NCBI GenBank assembly: GCA_963205495.1
Contig: CAUJIN010000034.1
Location: 186,001 to 250,000 of the forward strand
Length of the DNA: 64,000 nucleotides
Direction of reading: 5' to 3'
Source: Pseudomonadota bacterium
Lineage (GTDB): Bacteria; Pseudomonadota; Gammaproteobacteria; Xanthomonadales; Xanthomonadaceae
Shown: piece after piece, positions 27,497 to 36,391 of the stretch
Layout of the letters: the number at the start of each line of letters is the position of its first letter
Position numbering within the stretch: the first letter of the stretch is position 1
Program-made: the position numbers and the translations under genes
The notes under the pieces: model-generated
Seen by the model: the letters and a program-made list of their open reading frames with translations, nothing else
Told to the model about the DNA's origin: nothing
Databases searched by the model: none

Positions 27497-29122
27497 TCAG
27501 GCTGCGCCCGGAGGATGCGGCAGCTCCTCGGCTTCCGGATGCAGATGGCCGCCGTTGCGCCCTTGTGCGAGGTAGTGGCAGATGCGCCAGATGTGTTGGG
27601 AGGTGCGGTCGAGCCAGCGGAAGGTGTCGGTGCGCGCCAGCACCTGGGCCGTGGCGGAAGTCGTGGTGTGGTCGAGTACCTGGTGGCGTACCTGCCGCGA
27701 GAGCGTGGTGAGCGTGGTCGCATTCAGCTCGATTTGGGGCAGGTGGCGGGCGAGCTCGTGCCGGAGGATGCCTTCGCAGGCCAGTTCGAGGATCTGCCGG
27801 CTGTTTTCCAGCGCCCAGTCGTAGCAGGGTTCGGTGAGATCGACGTGGGCGTGGCGCAGGTCGGTCAGGCGGGTGCGGAAGCGCAGCAGATGGTCGATGG
27901 CGTGCAGCTGCGCGATGCGCTGGGCGGTACCGGCGGTGTCGCCGGCTTCCACCGAGATGCGGCTGACGAAGGCATAGGCTTCGTCGAGCGAACCGCGTGC
28001 CTGTTCGAGTGAGAGGACGTCGCCTTCGGAAATCTTTCCGGAAAGCATCTCGCGATAGACCGACAAGAGCCGCGTTCCGATCTGTTCCAGCGCGCGCTGC
28101 GAAGCTTCCAGCGCGACCGATGGAATGCCCAGCATCGAGTCGTCCAGCATCTGCGTTTCGCTCACGACCCGCTGCGGAAGCAGGCGCTCGACCAGCCGCG
28201 CGAACGGCGTGATGAAGGGCAGGAACAGCAGCACGCCCACGCCGATGAACAGCGTGTGGAAGGCCGCAAGACTGGTGGCGCCGGCATCCATTCCCGCGTG
28301 CTGCACCAGCCAGTCGATGATCCAAAGGAACAGCGGCAGCAGGGCGATGGCGAGCAGGCCGGAAACGAGGTTGAACAGGAGGTAGGCCAGCGCGGTGCGC
28401 TTGGCGTGGATGGTGCCCCCGACCGTCACCAATGCGCCGGTGATCGTGGTTCCGATGGCCGCGCCGACCACAAGGGCCGCGGCCTGGTCGAAGTTGATGG
28501 CTTGAGTGTGCAGCGCGGTCAGCGTGGTTGCGATGGCTGCGGTCGAGGATTGCAGGAGGACAGTGAGCACGAAGCCCGCCAGCATGGTGATGAGCAGGGC
28601 GCCGTATCCGCCGGCGGGAAGACTGGCAAGGTCGATGACGGACGACAGCCCGCGCATGCCCTGTTGCAGGGTGTCCAGGCCCACGAAAAGCATGCCGAAG
28701 CCGGCGATGGCCACTCCCAGCTGCGCAGGCTTGCCCCTGGCCAGCATCTTCATCAGCGCGCCGATGCCGACCAGCGGCAGGGTGTAGAAACCGAGATTCA
28801 CCTTCAGCCCGAGCGTGGCGACGATCCAGCCGGTGGCGGTGTTGCCGAGACTGGCGCCGATCAGGACGCCGATGGCCTGGGAAAAGCTGATCAGCCCGGC
28901 GCTGACGAAGCCGATCAGGGTCACGGTGGTCGCCGTGGAAGACTGCACGATCACCGTCGCCAGCGTGCCGGAGACGAAGGCCATCGTCGGCGCGCCGGTG
29001 AAGCGTGCCAGCGCCCGCTTCATCACCTCGCCGCCGAAGGCGATCAGGCCCTCGGAAAGCAGCATCATGCCGATGAGGAAGAGGCCGATGCCGCCGATCA
29101 GGGGAAACAGCAGTTCAGCCAT
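27497..29122 (-). CDS. Na/Pi cotransporter with PhoU-like C-terminal domain
   Basis: About 541 residues. The membrane half holds the inverted repeat of the family: QSSTATTVTLIGFVSAGLI and QSSTAAIATTLTAL, each with a GNT/GTT partner loop (GASLGNTATGW and GAAIGTTITGA). The C-terminal 190 residues are helical and PhoU-like (for example QRIAQLHAIDHLLRFRTRLT). This is the NptA/YjbB arrangement of bacterial type II Na+/phosphate symporters, which can import or export phosphate. Start at 29122 (MAELLFPLIGGIGLFLIG) because it opens the first membrane helix. Together with the phosphoesterases at 0.7-3.1 kb it suggests attention to phosphate, but the loci are distant. Confidence 0.9.
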   Translation of the reverse strand: MAELLFPLIGGIGLFLIGMMLLSEGLIAFGGEVMKRALARFTGAPTMAFVSGTLATVIVQSSTATTVTLIGFVSAGLISFSQAIGVLIGASLGNTATGWIVATLGLKVNLGFYTLPLVGIGALMKMLARGKPAQLGVAIAGFGMLFVGLDTLQQGMRGLSSVIDLASLPAGGYGALLITMLAGFVLTVLLQSSTAAIATTLTALHTQAINFDQAAALVVGAAIGTTITGALVTVGGTIHAKRTALAYLLFNLVSGLLAIALLPLFLWIIDWLVQHAGMDAGATSLAAFHTLFIGVGVLLFLPFITPFARLVERLLPQRVVSETQMLDDSMLGIPSVALEASQRALEQIGTRLLSVYREMLSGKISEGDVLSLEQARGSLDEAYAFVSRISVEAGDTAGTAQRIAQLHAIDHLLRFRTRLTDLRHAHVDLTEPCYDWALENSRQILELACEGILRHELARHLPQIELNATTLTTLSRQVRHQVLDHTTTSATAQVLARTDTFRWLDRTSQHIWRICHYLAQGRNGGHLHPEAEELPHPPGAA

Positions 29123-29282
29123 CGTCGATGCGTCGGAAAGGTCTTCACGGAACCCTGCATGTATCACCGCAGGGAGGCAGGCCGCAAATCCGGTGATTCC
29201 GAGGGGCCTGGGATGCGCGCCTGACTCCTCGGTAGCATTGAGGCGCCCAGTCCACCCGCGTCTTGAAATCGCCCTTCCACGA

Positions 29283-29760
29283 TCAATAGTCCTGCGCCAA
29301 TGCTCCGGAAAACAGGCTTGCGGCATCCTTCGCCGCAGCGATGGCCTTGCGGACTTCCTCGCGGGTCAAATCCAGCGCCCTGAGATTTCCCTTCGTCTCG
29401 GTCACGGAAACCATGCGCCGATAGCAGGCTGCGTGGGTCTCGGCATACAGCGCCAAGCCTTGCAGCTTTGGCAGCGCGTCGGCCAGGTGCAGGCCGTGCG
29501 GGTCAACCAGATCAACCACCACCTTGCCGCCTTGCTTGGCGAAGAACAGGAAGTCGGGGCGGACGATCTTGTACTGCTCGGCCTCGATGTAGGCGATACC
29601 CAGTGACGACTGCCCCGGGTGCTGGGGGTTGCGATACTCGACATAGCTGCGCGACACGTCCGGGCTGAAGATGCGTGCTGCGCGACGGTATCGCAACGCC
29701 CGCAGACTGTCCGAGCGCCGCCTCACAAGGCGCTGAGAGCCAGCGGAAGTGGACTGGAGC
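29283..29760 (-). pseudogene. C-terminal fragment of a DEAD/DEAH helicase (restriction-type)
   Basis: The frame encodes a segment (SYVEYRNPQHPGQSSL ... PDFLFFAKQGGKVVVDLVDP, then HGLHLADALPKLQGL) that resembles the last 150 or so residues of large helicases related to type III restriction (Res) subunits. No start codon with a ribosome binding site, no Walker motifs and no helicase core lie upstream; instead the plus-strand hicB gene begins at 29815. It is therefore a truncated relic whose 5' nine-tenths have been lost. Boundaries on the upstream side are approximate. Family recognition is from pattern memory and should be checked by search. Confidence 0.6.
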
Positions 29761-29814
29761 GCGGATGGGGCCGGCAGGGTCACGGAATCAGGTAGAAGAC
29801 AATGGGGTGACACC

Positions 29815-30150
29815 ATGAACAATGTTCTGACCATCGAAGGGCACAAGGCCGTTGTTTCATTCGACCCGGACATCGGCATGTTCCGAGGAGAATTCACCTG
29901 CCTGAGCGGCGGCGCTGACTTCTACGCGACCGACGTGGAAGGGCTGCGGCGCGAAGGCGCGGCATCGCTGCGCGTATATCTTGAGGCCTGCGAAAAGCGC
30001 GGCATTGAACCCCTGGCGAAGGCATCCGGGCAGTTTGTCCTGCGCATTCCGCCGGAGGTGCATCGTGCCGCCGTCATCGCGGCGAAGGCGTCCGGCAAGA
30101 GCCTGAATCAGTGGGCTGGCGACGTGCTGCGCGAGGCGGCGCACGTCTGA
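29815..30150 (+). CDS. HicB family antitoxin, without adjacent hicA
   Basis: 111 residues. The N-terminal domain (IEGHKAVVSFDPDIGMFRGE) is the partly degraded RNase-H-like HicB fold, and the C-terminal domain (LRIPPEVHRAAVIAAKASG then KSLNQWAGDVL) is a ribbon-helix-helix/Arc-like DNA-binding module. GGGGTGA lies before the ATG at 29815. HicB normally neutralises and co-represses the HicA mRNA interferase, encoded next to it; no HicA-like frame (about 60 residues with the dsRNA-binding fold) is visible on either side. It sits in the accessory scar beside tRNA-Pro. It may be a remnant or may act in trans on a HicA elsewhere. Confidence 0.8.
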   Translation: MNNVLTIEGHKAVVSFDPDIGMFRGEFTCLSGGADFYATDVEGLRREGAASLRVYLEACEKRGIEPLAKASGQFVLRIPPEVHRAAVIAAKASGKSLNQWAGDVLREAAHV

Positions 30151-30151
30151 C

Positions 30152-30463
30152 ATGACGAAGCGACCGGCCAGCGATGAGCTTGAGCAATTCGAGGCTGCGC
30201 AGCGCGAAACCGAGGCAATGCTTGCCGCCGACCTTTCCGAAGTTCGGCGGATCCCGAGCCTTCCTGACAGCCGCTGCGCGCGTCCTGCTGGTGCTGCGCC
30301 TGATCGTCTTGCGCGCACGAAAGCGACACGGTTTCCTGCTGCCCTGTGGGTGCGCGGCGCTGGTGCGGGGAGGCTGGGCGGTGTCTATTGCCGTTACGGT
30401 GCCAAAACGAAAAACCCGGCGCATGGCCGGGCTTGTCGTGGCATCCGTAAATCGTTGATTTAG
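30152..30463 (+). CDS. Short ORF after hicB, probably truncated
   Basis: A 103-codon frame starting one base after the hicB stop. Only its first 40 residues (MTKRPASDELEQFEAAQRET onward, acidic and helical) look protein-like. The rest is rich in Arg, Ala and Pro and runs through the tRNA-Pro terminator, so the original gene was probably cut at the island edge. No function can be given. Confidence 0.25.
   Translation: MTKRPASDELEQFEAAQRETEAMLAADLSEVRRIPSLPDSRCARPAGAAPDRLARTKATRFPAALWVRGAGAGRLGGVYCRYGAKTKNPAHGRACRGIRKSLI
30401..30438 (-). terminator. Rho-independent terminator after tRNA-Pro
   Basis: On the minus strand CCCGGC pairs with GCCGGG around a CATGC loop, followed by TTTTTCGTTTT. 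It differs from the tRNA-Ser terminator at 7821-7857 by essentially one loop base over the core. Confidence 0.85.
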
Positions 30464-30473
30464 CGGATGATTT

Positions 30474-30550
30474 TGGTCGGGGAGACAGGATTTGAACCTG
30501 CGACTTCTACGTCCCGAACGTAGCGCTCTACCAGGCTGAGCTACACCCCG
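30474..30550 (-). tRNA. tRNA-Pro (anticodon CGG)
   Basis: 77 nt including the encoded CCA (complement of 30474-30476). Anticodon stem CTACG/CGTAG encloses TTCGGGA, giving anticodon CGG at 30516-30514. The acceptor stem is CGGGGTG with CTCCCCG, which leaves a U6-U67 mismatch while the other six pairs are intact. The T loop is TTCAAAT. The 3' end faces the accessory scar at 29.3-30.4 kb. Confidence 0.95.
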
Positions 30551-30566
30551 AAAGTTCGAGCCGCGC

Positions 30567-30596
30567 ATTCTACAGGGGCGGATGGACGGCAATCAA
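30567..30596 (-). promoter_or_regulatory. Promoter of tRNA-Pro
   Basis: Reading the minus strand, TTGATT (30596-30591) and TAGAAT (30572-30567) are separated by 18 bp. Transcription would start about ten bases before the tRNA 5' end at 30550. Confidence 0.6.
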
Positions 30597-30736
30597 GAGA
30601 TGTACGTCGAGGCCCCTTGCGCGGGCGCTGCCGCGAGCGGGAATGCAGGATCCAGGCGAAGCCGCGCGCTCGGTGCGCAGGTTCGCGCAGGTACAATGCC
30701 CGGCTCCCGTTCGGCCCACCCATCGAGGACTTCGCC

Positions 30737-32140
30737 TTGATCAAGCCCCGCACTCCGCCCGGCGTCATGGAACTGTTGCCACGCGACCAGATCGCCTTCC
30801 AGCAGATGCTCGACACCATCCGCCGCAACTTCGAGCGCTTCGGCTTCCTGCCGATCGAGACGCCGGTGTTCGAGCTGTCCGAGGTGCTGCTGACCAAGAG
30901 CGGCGGCGAGACCGAGCGGCAGGTCTATTTCGTGCAGTCCACCGGTGCGCTGGCCAACGCGGCGGAAAGCGGGGGCGCGACGCCGGAAATGGCGCTGCGC
31001 TTTGACCTCACCGTGCCCTTGGCGCGCTATGTGGCCGAGCACGAGCACGAGCTGTCCTTTCCTTTCCGTCGCTACCAGATGCAGCGGGTGTATCGCGGCG
31101 AACGCGCGCAGCGCGGGCGCTTCCGCGAGTTCTACCAGTGCGACATCGACGTGATCGGCAAGGACGCGCTCAGCGTGCGCTACGACGCCGAGCTGCCGGC
31201 GGTGATCTTTGCCGTGTTCAGCGAACTTGCGATCGGCAAGTTCACCATCCAGCTCAACAACCGCCGCCTGATGCGCGGCTACTTCGAGAGCCTGGGCGTG
31301 GCCGATGCGGCGCTGCAGATGGCGGTGCTGCGCGAGGTGGACAAGCTCGACAAGCGCGGTGCGGACCATGTGCGCGAAACGCTCACCGGCGAAGGCTTCG
31401 GGCTTTCCGGCGAAGTGGTGGAGAAGATCCTCGGATTCGTGCAGATTCGTTCCACCGGTCACGCCGACGCGCTGGCCAGGCTCGATGCGCTGGGGCAGGG
31501 CGGCGAGGACCTCAACCTCGGCGTGGCCGAGCTGCGCCAGGTGCTGGAAGCCGTCAAGGCGCTGGGCGTCCCCGAAACCCACTACGCGCTCAACTTCTCG
31601 ATCGCGCGCGGGCTCGACTACTACACCGGCACCGTGTACGAGACCCTGCTCGACGACTACCCGCAGATCGGTTCGATCTGTTCTGGCGGGCGCTACGAGA
31701 ACCTTGCCAGCCATTACACGAAATCGAGGCTGCCGGGCGTGGGCATTTCGATCGGGCTCACGCGCCTGTTCTGGCAGCTGCGCGAGGCGGGGCTGGTGGA
31801 TACCGCCGAAAGCTGCGTCCAGGTGCTGGTGAGCCAGATGGACGAGGCGCGTCTTCCCGCCTATCTGGCCATCGCCAGCGAACTTCGCGCCGGCGGGCTC
31901 AACACCGAGGTGCAGCTCGAACCGCGCAAGCTCGCGCGCCAGTTCCAGTACGCCGACCGCGCCGGGATCCGTTTCGTGGTGATCGTGGGCGAGGACGAGG
32001 AAGCGCGCGGCGTGGTCTCGGTGAAGGATCTGCGCCGTGCCGAGCAGTTCGAGGTGGCGCGCGGCGACCTTGCCCGCACCCTGAAAGTGGAATTGGAGCA
32101 GGCGCGCGCGATGGGCGCGGCTTCCGATCCGGCTTCCTGA
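30737..32140 (+). CDS. hisS: Histidine-tRNA ligase
   Basis: 467 residues, class II aminoacyl-tRNA synthetase. The start is a TTG at 30737 ([20 protein letters not shown] follows), preceded by GAGGA; xanthomonad HisS begins in the same way, and no ATG fits. Motif 2 is [20 protein letters not shown], the His-specific motif [13 protein letters not shown] is intact, and the anticodon-binding domain begins near residue 365. It is somewhat longer than E. coli HisS because of an expanded insertion domain after motif 2. A TACAAT -10-like box lies at 30692-30697. It precedes a histidine-lyase-like gene by 89 bp. Confidence 0.95.
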   Translation: MIKPRTPPGVMELLPRDQIAFQQMLDTIRRNFERFGFLPIETPVFELSEVLLTKSGGETERQVYFVQSTGALANAAESGGATPEMALRFDLTVPLARYVAEHEHELSFPFRRYQMQRVYRGERAQRGRFREFYQCDIDVIGKDALSVRYDAELPAVIFAVFSELAIGKFTIQLNNRRLMRGYFESLGVADAALQMAVLREVDKLDKRGADHVRETLTGEGFGLSGEVVEKILGFVQIRSTGHADALARLDALGQGGEDLNLGVAELRQVLEAVKALGVPETHYALNFSIARGLDYYTGTVYETLLDDYPQIGSICSGGRYENLASHYTKSRLPGVGISIGLTRLFWQLREAGLVDTAESCVQVLVSQMDEARLPAYLAIASELRAGGLNTEVQLEPRKLARQFQYADRAGIRFVVIVGEDEEARGVVSVKDLRRAEQFEVARGDLARTLKVELEQARAMGAASDPAS

Positions 32141-32229
32141 ACCTGGCAAGCATTCGCGCCGCCATCCAGACGCAAACCGGGATGACGGCTTCAAGTCAAT
32201 CGCACGGGAATCTGCCCGGAGGGCAACGC

Positions 32230-34110
32230 ATGAAGATGATTCGTCTCAACGGCACGACGCTGACGCGCGCCCAGATGCTCGACGTCGCGCGGTACGGCGC
32301 GCGCGTGGAGCTGGATGCCGCGCAGCTCGAGAAGGTGCAGACCGCGGCCGACTTCCTTGCCGAACAGGTGGAAAAGCAGGAGCCGATCTACGGCGTCACC
32401 ACGGGTTTCGGCAGCAATGCCGACAAGCTCCTCGGCGCCCACCGCGCGCGCGCCGGTCTGCCCGGCGCGCCTGCGACCGAGGGCAGTCTGGTGGAAGAAT
32501 TGCAGCGCAACCTCATCATCACGCACGCGGTGTGCGTGGGCGAGCCTTTCCCGGCGGAGGTGGTGCGCGCGATGCTCGTCATCCGCATCAACACCCTGAT
32601 GCGCGGCCATTCCGGCATCCGCGTGGAAACCCTGCAGGCGCTCGCCGCGATGCTCAATGCCGGGGTCGTTCCGGTGGTTCCGAAGAAGGGCTCGGTGGGG
32701 GCGAGCGGCGATCTGGCGCCGCTGTCGCACCTGGCCATCGTGCTCCTGGGCGGCGGCGAAGCCTTCTTCCAGGGCGAGCGGATGCCCGGAGCCGAGGCGC
32801 TGCGCCGCGCCGGCCTTGCGCCGGTGCGGCTGTCCTTCAAGGAAGGGCTGGCGCTCAACAACGGAACCGCGCAGATGCTCGCCACCGCCGCGCTCGCGAT
32901 CGAGCGGATGGAGCAGATGCTGGAATCCTCCGACCTCGCCGCCGCGATGACGCTGGAAGCCTTCGCAGGCCGCACCCGCGCCTTCGATGCGCGCGTCCAC
33001 GAGCTGCGCCCGCATCCGGGTCAGGTCGAGTCGGCCGCCCGGCTGCGCGAGCTGCTGGATGGCTCCACCCTGGTCGACATTCCCTATCACCTCGTGCCGC
33101 GCTTTCGCACCTGGCTGCCGGAGAGCTGGTCCGATATCGCCGATCAGGCGCACCACTTCGACATCAGCTGGGAGTGGGTGCCGCCTTCGCAGCGCCACGG
33201 GCGCGAGGCGTTCTACACGCGCTTCCTGCCGTTCCGCGGCGGCAAGAAGCACCAGCCGCAGGACAGCTACTCGCTGCGCTGCATCCCGCAGGTTCACGGC
33301 GCGGTGCGCGACGCGCTGGCGCAGGCCCAGCGCGTGATCGATATCGAGCTCAACGCCGTCACCGACAACCCGCTGGTGTTCCCGGACACGCCGGATGCGC
33401 GCCAGATCGAGGATCAGGTGATCAGCGCCGGCCACTTCCACGGCATGCCGCTGGCGCTGGCGATGAGCTATCTCAAGGCCGCCATTCCGGTGCTGGCGTC
33501 CATCTCCGAACGCCGCCTCAACAAGCTCGTCGATCCTTCCACCAACGACGGTCTGCCGGGCTTTCTGATCGGCAACGAGGACGGCACCGATTCAGGCTTC
33601 ATGATCGTGCAGTACACCGCCGCCGCCCTGGTCAACGACCTCGCCAGCCGCGCGCATCCGGCCAGCGTGTATTCGATCCCGACCAGCGCCAACGCCGAGG
33701 ACCACGTTTCCATGGGGGCCAACGAGGCGCGCCATGTGCTGGAGATGGTGGACGACCTCTCGCGCGTGCTGGCGCTGGAAATCCACACCGCCGCGCAGGC
33801 GCTGGACTTCCGCCGTGACATGATCGAAGCCGCGCGCACGCTGGCGCGTCGCGGCGACGTGCTGGCCATCGCCGCCAAAGTGTCGAACGCGCCCCTGCCG
33901 GGCGATGCCGTGCACGCGCAGTTCCTGGCCGAATGCGCCGAACTGATGGCCCAGCTCGCCCAGGACGCCGACTTCCACCCCTCGCCGCGCGTGCAGCGCG
34001 CCCACGCTCGCCTGCGCGAGCACATCGCCTTCATGCAGCGCGACCGCGCGATGGACGGCGATGTGGCGAAGGTGTGCGAGCTGGTGGAGCAGGGCGCGCT
34101 GCTGGGTTGA
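32230..34110 (+). CDS. HAL/PAL/TAL-family aromatic amino acid lyase with internal insert
   Basis: 626 residues; standard HutH is about 510. The MIO prosthetic group site is intact: GSVGASGDLAPLSH with Ala158-Ser159-Gly160. IYGVTTGFGSNADKLL holds the catalytic Tyr loop, and YSLRCIPQVHG has the conserved Tyr347 and Arg350. AEDHVSMG, typical of histidine lyases, is near the C terminus. Between about residues 280 and 343 lies extra sequence rich in Trp, Phe and His (VPRFRTWLPESWSD and following), placed directly before the YSLR active-site segment. No hutU, hutI or hutG is nearby, so a role in histidine breakdown is not supported by context; it could deaminate His or Tyr for another pathway. Start ATG 32230 with GGAGGGCAAC upstream. 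Confidence 0.85.
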   Translation: MKMIRLNGTTLTRAQMLDVARYGARVELDAAQLEKVQTAADFLAEQVEKQEPIYGVTTGFGSNADKLLGAHRARAGLPGAPATEGSLVEELQRNLIITHAVCVGEPFPAEVVRAMLVIRINTLMRGHSGIRVETLQALAAMLNAGVVPVVPKKGSVGASGDLAPLSHLAIVLLGGGEAFFQGERMPGAEALRRAGLAPVRLSFKEGLALNNGTAQMLATAALAIERMEQMLESSDLAAAMTLEAFAGRTRAFDARVHELRPHPGQVESAARLRELLDGSTLVDIPYHLVPRFRTWLPESWSDIADQAHHFDISWEWVPPSQRHGREAFYTRFLPFRGGKKHQPQDSYSLRCIPQVHGAVRDALAQAQRVIDIELNAVTDNPLVFPDTPDARQIEDQVISAGHFHGMPLALAMSYLKAAIPVLASISERRLNKLVDPSTNDGLPGFLIGNEDGTDSGFMIVQYTAAALVNDLASRAHPASVYSIPTSANAEDHVSMGANEARHVLEMVDDLSRVLALEIHTAAQALDFRRDMIEAARTLARRGDVLAIAAKVSNAPLPGDAVHAQFLAECAELMAQLAQDADFHPSPRVQRAHARLREHIAFMQRDRAMDGDVAKVCELVEQGALLG

Positions 34111-34130
34111 GGACCCCCGGAACGAAATCG

Positions 34131-34157
34131 CGCTGCGCGCCGCTCAGGCGCGCAGCG
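34131..34157. terminator. Convergent-gene hairpin between the lyase gene and mnmA
   Basis: CGCTGCGCGCC (34131-34141) and GGCGCGCAGCG (34147-34157) form a perfect 11-bp stem with a GCTCA loop, 21 bp after the lyase stop. There is no T-run, so it may be a transcript-end stabiliser rather than an intrinsic terminator. Confidence 0.5.
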
Positions 34158-34238
34158 ACGGGACCGCGATGCCATCGCCCGGTGCGAGCCGCTTCCCGCG
34201 CCGCAGGAATTCGTGCAGCGGGCATCGATGGCTGTGGA

Positions 34239-35345
34239 TCATGATCGGGGATCGGGTGCGTCGGTGGCGTCGATCACCGCGCCGCCCAGGCATTCCTCGC
34301 CAGCGTAGAACACCACCGACTGGCCGGGCGTCACCGCGCGCTGGGGGCGCTCGAAGCGCACTTGCAGCGCGCCGTCGCCAAAAATCTCCACGCGGCAGGG
34401 CTCGTCCGGCTGGCGATAGCGGGTCTTTGCGGTGCAGGAAAACTGCGCGGCGGGAGCCTCTCCGGCGGTGAATGTGGCCTGCGAGGCGCGCAGCACGCTG
34501 GATTGCAGGTACGGGCTGTCGTGACCCTGATCGACGTAGAGCACGTTCGCAGCGGCGTCCTTGCCCACGACGAACCACGGCGCCTGCGCGCGGCCTTTCA
34601 CTCCGCCCAGGTTCAGCCCTTCGCGCTGGCCGAGGGTGTAGTGGAAGACCCCGGCGTGCTCGCCGAGGGTTTCGCCGTCCGCCGCGCGGATCAGGCCGGG
34701 GCGGGCCGGGATGTACTGGCCGAGGAAAGCGCGGAAATCGCGTTCGCCGATGAAGCAGATGCCGGTGGAATCCTTCTTCGCGTGCACCGCAAAACCGGCT
34801 TCGCGCGCCAGTTCGCGCACCCTGGCCTTGGGCAGTTCGCCGACGGGAAACCAGGTGGCGGCCAGGGCTTCCTGTCCAAGCGCGTGCAGGAAATAGCTCT
34901 GGTCCTTGGCCTGGTCCACGGCGCGCAGCAGGCGGAAGCGGCCGTCGCGCTCGGTAACGCGGGCGTAGTGGCCGGTGGCGATGCGCTGCGCCCCGAGCGC
35001 GCGGGCTTCATCGAGGAAGGTGCGGAACTTGATCTCGCGGTTGCACAGCACGTCCGGATTCGGGGTGCGGCCGGCGCGGTATTCGGACAGGAAGTGCTCG
35101 AACACCCCGCTCCAGTATTCCTTCGCGAAGTTGCGAGCGAAGAACGGGATGCCGAGCCTGCCGCAAACGGCCACGGCGTCGCGGCGGTCGTCCTCGGCGC
35201 GGCATTCGCCGCTGCCGTCGTCGTCCCAGTTCTGCATGAACAGGCCGGCGATGCGGTGGCCGCCGCGTTGCAGCAGCAGGGCGGCGACGGAGGAATCCAC
35301 GCCGCCGGAGACGCCGACCATGGCATCGAAGGTTGCCGGATTCAT
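34239..35345 (-). CDS. mnmA: tRNA-specific 2-thiouridylase
   Basis: 368 residues. Thiolates U34 of tRNA-Lys, Glu and Gln. The PP-loop is [17 protein letters not shown] near the N terminus. The catalytic Cys pair lies in [12 protein letters not shown] and [13 protein letters not shown], and [15 protein letters not shown] is the usual tRNA-contact segment. The start at 35345 overlaps the nudJ stop by ATGA, the same nudJ-mnmA order as in E. coli. The longer in-frame reading to 35891 is only antisense or overlapping sequence of nudJ. hflD and purB, which follow in E. coli, are absent. Confidence 0.95.
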   Translation of the reverse strand: MNPATFDAMVGVSGGVDSSVAALLLQRGGHRIAGLFMQNWDDDGSGECRAEDDRRDAVAVCGRLGIPFFARNFAKEYWSGVFEHFLSEYRAGRTPNPDVLCNREIKFRTFLDEARALGAQRIATGHYARVTERDGRFRLLRAVDQAKDQSYFLHALGQEALAATWFPVGELPKARVRELAREAGFAVHAKKDSTGICFIGERDFRAFLGQYIPARPGLIRAADGETLGEHAGVFHYTLGQREGLNLGGVKGRAQAPWFVVGKDAAANVLYVDQGHDSPYLQSSVLRASQATFTAGEAPAAQFSCTAKTRYRQPDEPCRVEIFGDGALQVRFERPQRAVTPGQSVVFYAGEECLGGAVIDATDAPDPRS

Positions 35346-35800
35346 CCCCGGATCGTTCGCGCAAGCGAAAGGGGATGGCGCGAACCGCCCAGCCAGTCGT
35401 TGACCAGTACTTCGACCAGCGGGCTGCGCAGGCGCGCGCGCTGCGCAGCAAGCTCGGCGGGACTCAGCCACAGCGCGCGCCGGATGCCGGCATCGAGCGT
35501 GCGTTCGGGCTCGTGGCGCAAGGGCACGGCGGAAAAACCCGCGCGCAGGAATTCCTGACCGTTCGGCGCGCGCCACTGGTAGAGGCCGATCAGATGGGTC
35601 AGCCGGACGTGCCAGGCGGATTCTTCCAGCGTTTCCCGAAGCGCCGCTTCGGCCAGTGACTCGCCTGACTCGAGATGGCCCGCAGGCTGGTTCAATACCA
35701 GTCCCTGCGGGCTTTCTTCCTCGACGAACAGCAGTCGTCCTTCGCGGGCCACGAGCGTGGCGACGGTGATGCGCGGGCGAAGTTCGCCCGCTTGGGTCAC
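35342..35800 (-). CDS. nudJ: NUDIX hydrolase, NudJ-like
   Basis: 152 residues. The Nudix box [20 protein letters not shown] follows the G-x5-E-x7-REUXEE pattern. Its place immediately before mnmA, with an ATGA overlap, matches E. coli nudJ, which hydrolyses thiamine pyrophosphate and nucleoside tri- and diphosphates. The start is a GTG at 35800 overlapping the stop of the upstream gene (GTGA). Nucleotide range in this organism is untested. Confidence 0.87.
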   Translation of the reverse strand: MTQAGELRPRITVATLVAREGRLLFVEEESPQGLVLNQPAGHLESGESLAEAALRETLEESAWHVRLTHLIGLYQWRAPNGQEFLRAGFSAVPLRHEPERTLDAGIRRALWLSPAELAAQRARLRSPLVEVLVNDWLGGSRHPLSLARTIRG

Positions 35801-36318
35801 AGATCGTCCCCGGTGACCAGTTTCTGTTCCATGCGGTCGCCGATGGAGGCGGACAGGTCGATGGCTTCGTCGAGCGTGTCGGCATCGGCATCGGCAGGAA
35901 TCTTGAGCACCAGCACGGCGTTGCCGTCCGAGCGCGCCCAGGCGCCGAGGATCAGTTCGAAGTTTTCGGACAGGAGGCGGTTGGCGACGTTGGAAGGAAT
36001 GCGGCGCTCTTCGGAGCGATAGCCGTAGGTCCAGATTTCGCGAATGCGCTGCTTGTCGGTCTCGTGCACCACGCTGCGTACCCAGACGAGCTGGCTGCGA
36101 TCGTCACCCACGTCGACCAGGATGCGGTAGTCGCCGTCCTCATCGACCGTGAAAGGCGTCTTGCGCGCTTCCAGCAGCGGGGCGATGCTCGGATCGGCGG
36201 TGGCCGCCGTTTCGGTGTCGGAAGCCTCGACCTCGGTTTTCGCTCCGGCCCAGGCCGGGGCGGAAAGCAGCAGGCCGGAAAGCAGGAGGCAGGCGGCGGA
36301 ATTCAGGCGAAAAGGCAT
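35797..36318 (-). CDS. Exported YbjN-like protein
   Basis: 173 residues: a signal peptide ([20 protein letters not shown], cleavage near AWA), an acidic linker of about 20 residues, and one alpha/beta domain ([20 protein letters not shown] through [20 protein letters not shown]) that resembles YbjN/type III chaperone-like folds. No catalytic residues are apparent. GTGA overlap with nudJ downstream suggests one transcript with nudJ and mnmA, an odd grouping of a periplasmic protein with tRNA modification. Function unknown. Confidence 0.6.
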   Translation of the reverse strand: MPFRLNSAACLLLSGLLLSAPAWAGAKTEVEASDTETAATADPSIAPLLEARKTPFTVDEDGDYRILVDVGDDRSQLVWVRSVVHETDKQRIREIWTYGYRSEERRIPSNVANRLLSENFELILGAWARSDGNAVLVLKIPADADADTLDEAIDLSASIGDRMEQKLVTGDDL

Positions 36319-36391
36319 GGCAAAGATCCATCGTGGCGGGAAACGGATTGTGTGCCCTGCCTCGGAAAAACGCCATGCCCTCGCCAGTGCG

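Noticed and set aside
30174..30458. A 94-codon plus-strand frame after hicB that might be hicA
   Set aside because: It lacks the short HicA dsRNA-binding pattern with its catalytic His, overlaps the tRNA-Pro terminator, and has no ribosome binding site of its own.
34239..35891. A 550-residue N-terminally extended MnmA
   Set aside because: The first 182 codons are an overlapping frame of nudJ and its upstream gene. MnmA family length and the [15 protein letters not shown] start at 35345 fit the shorter form.
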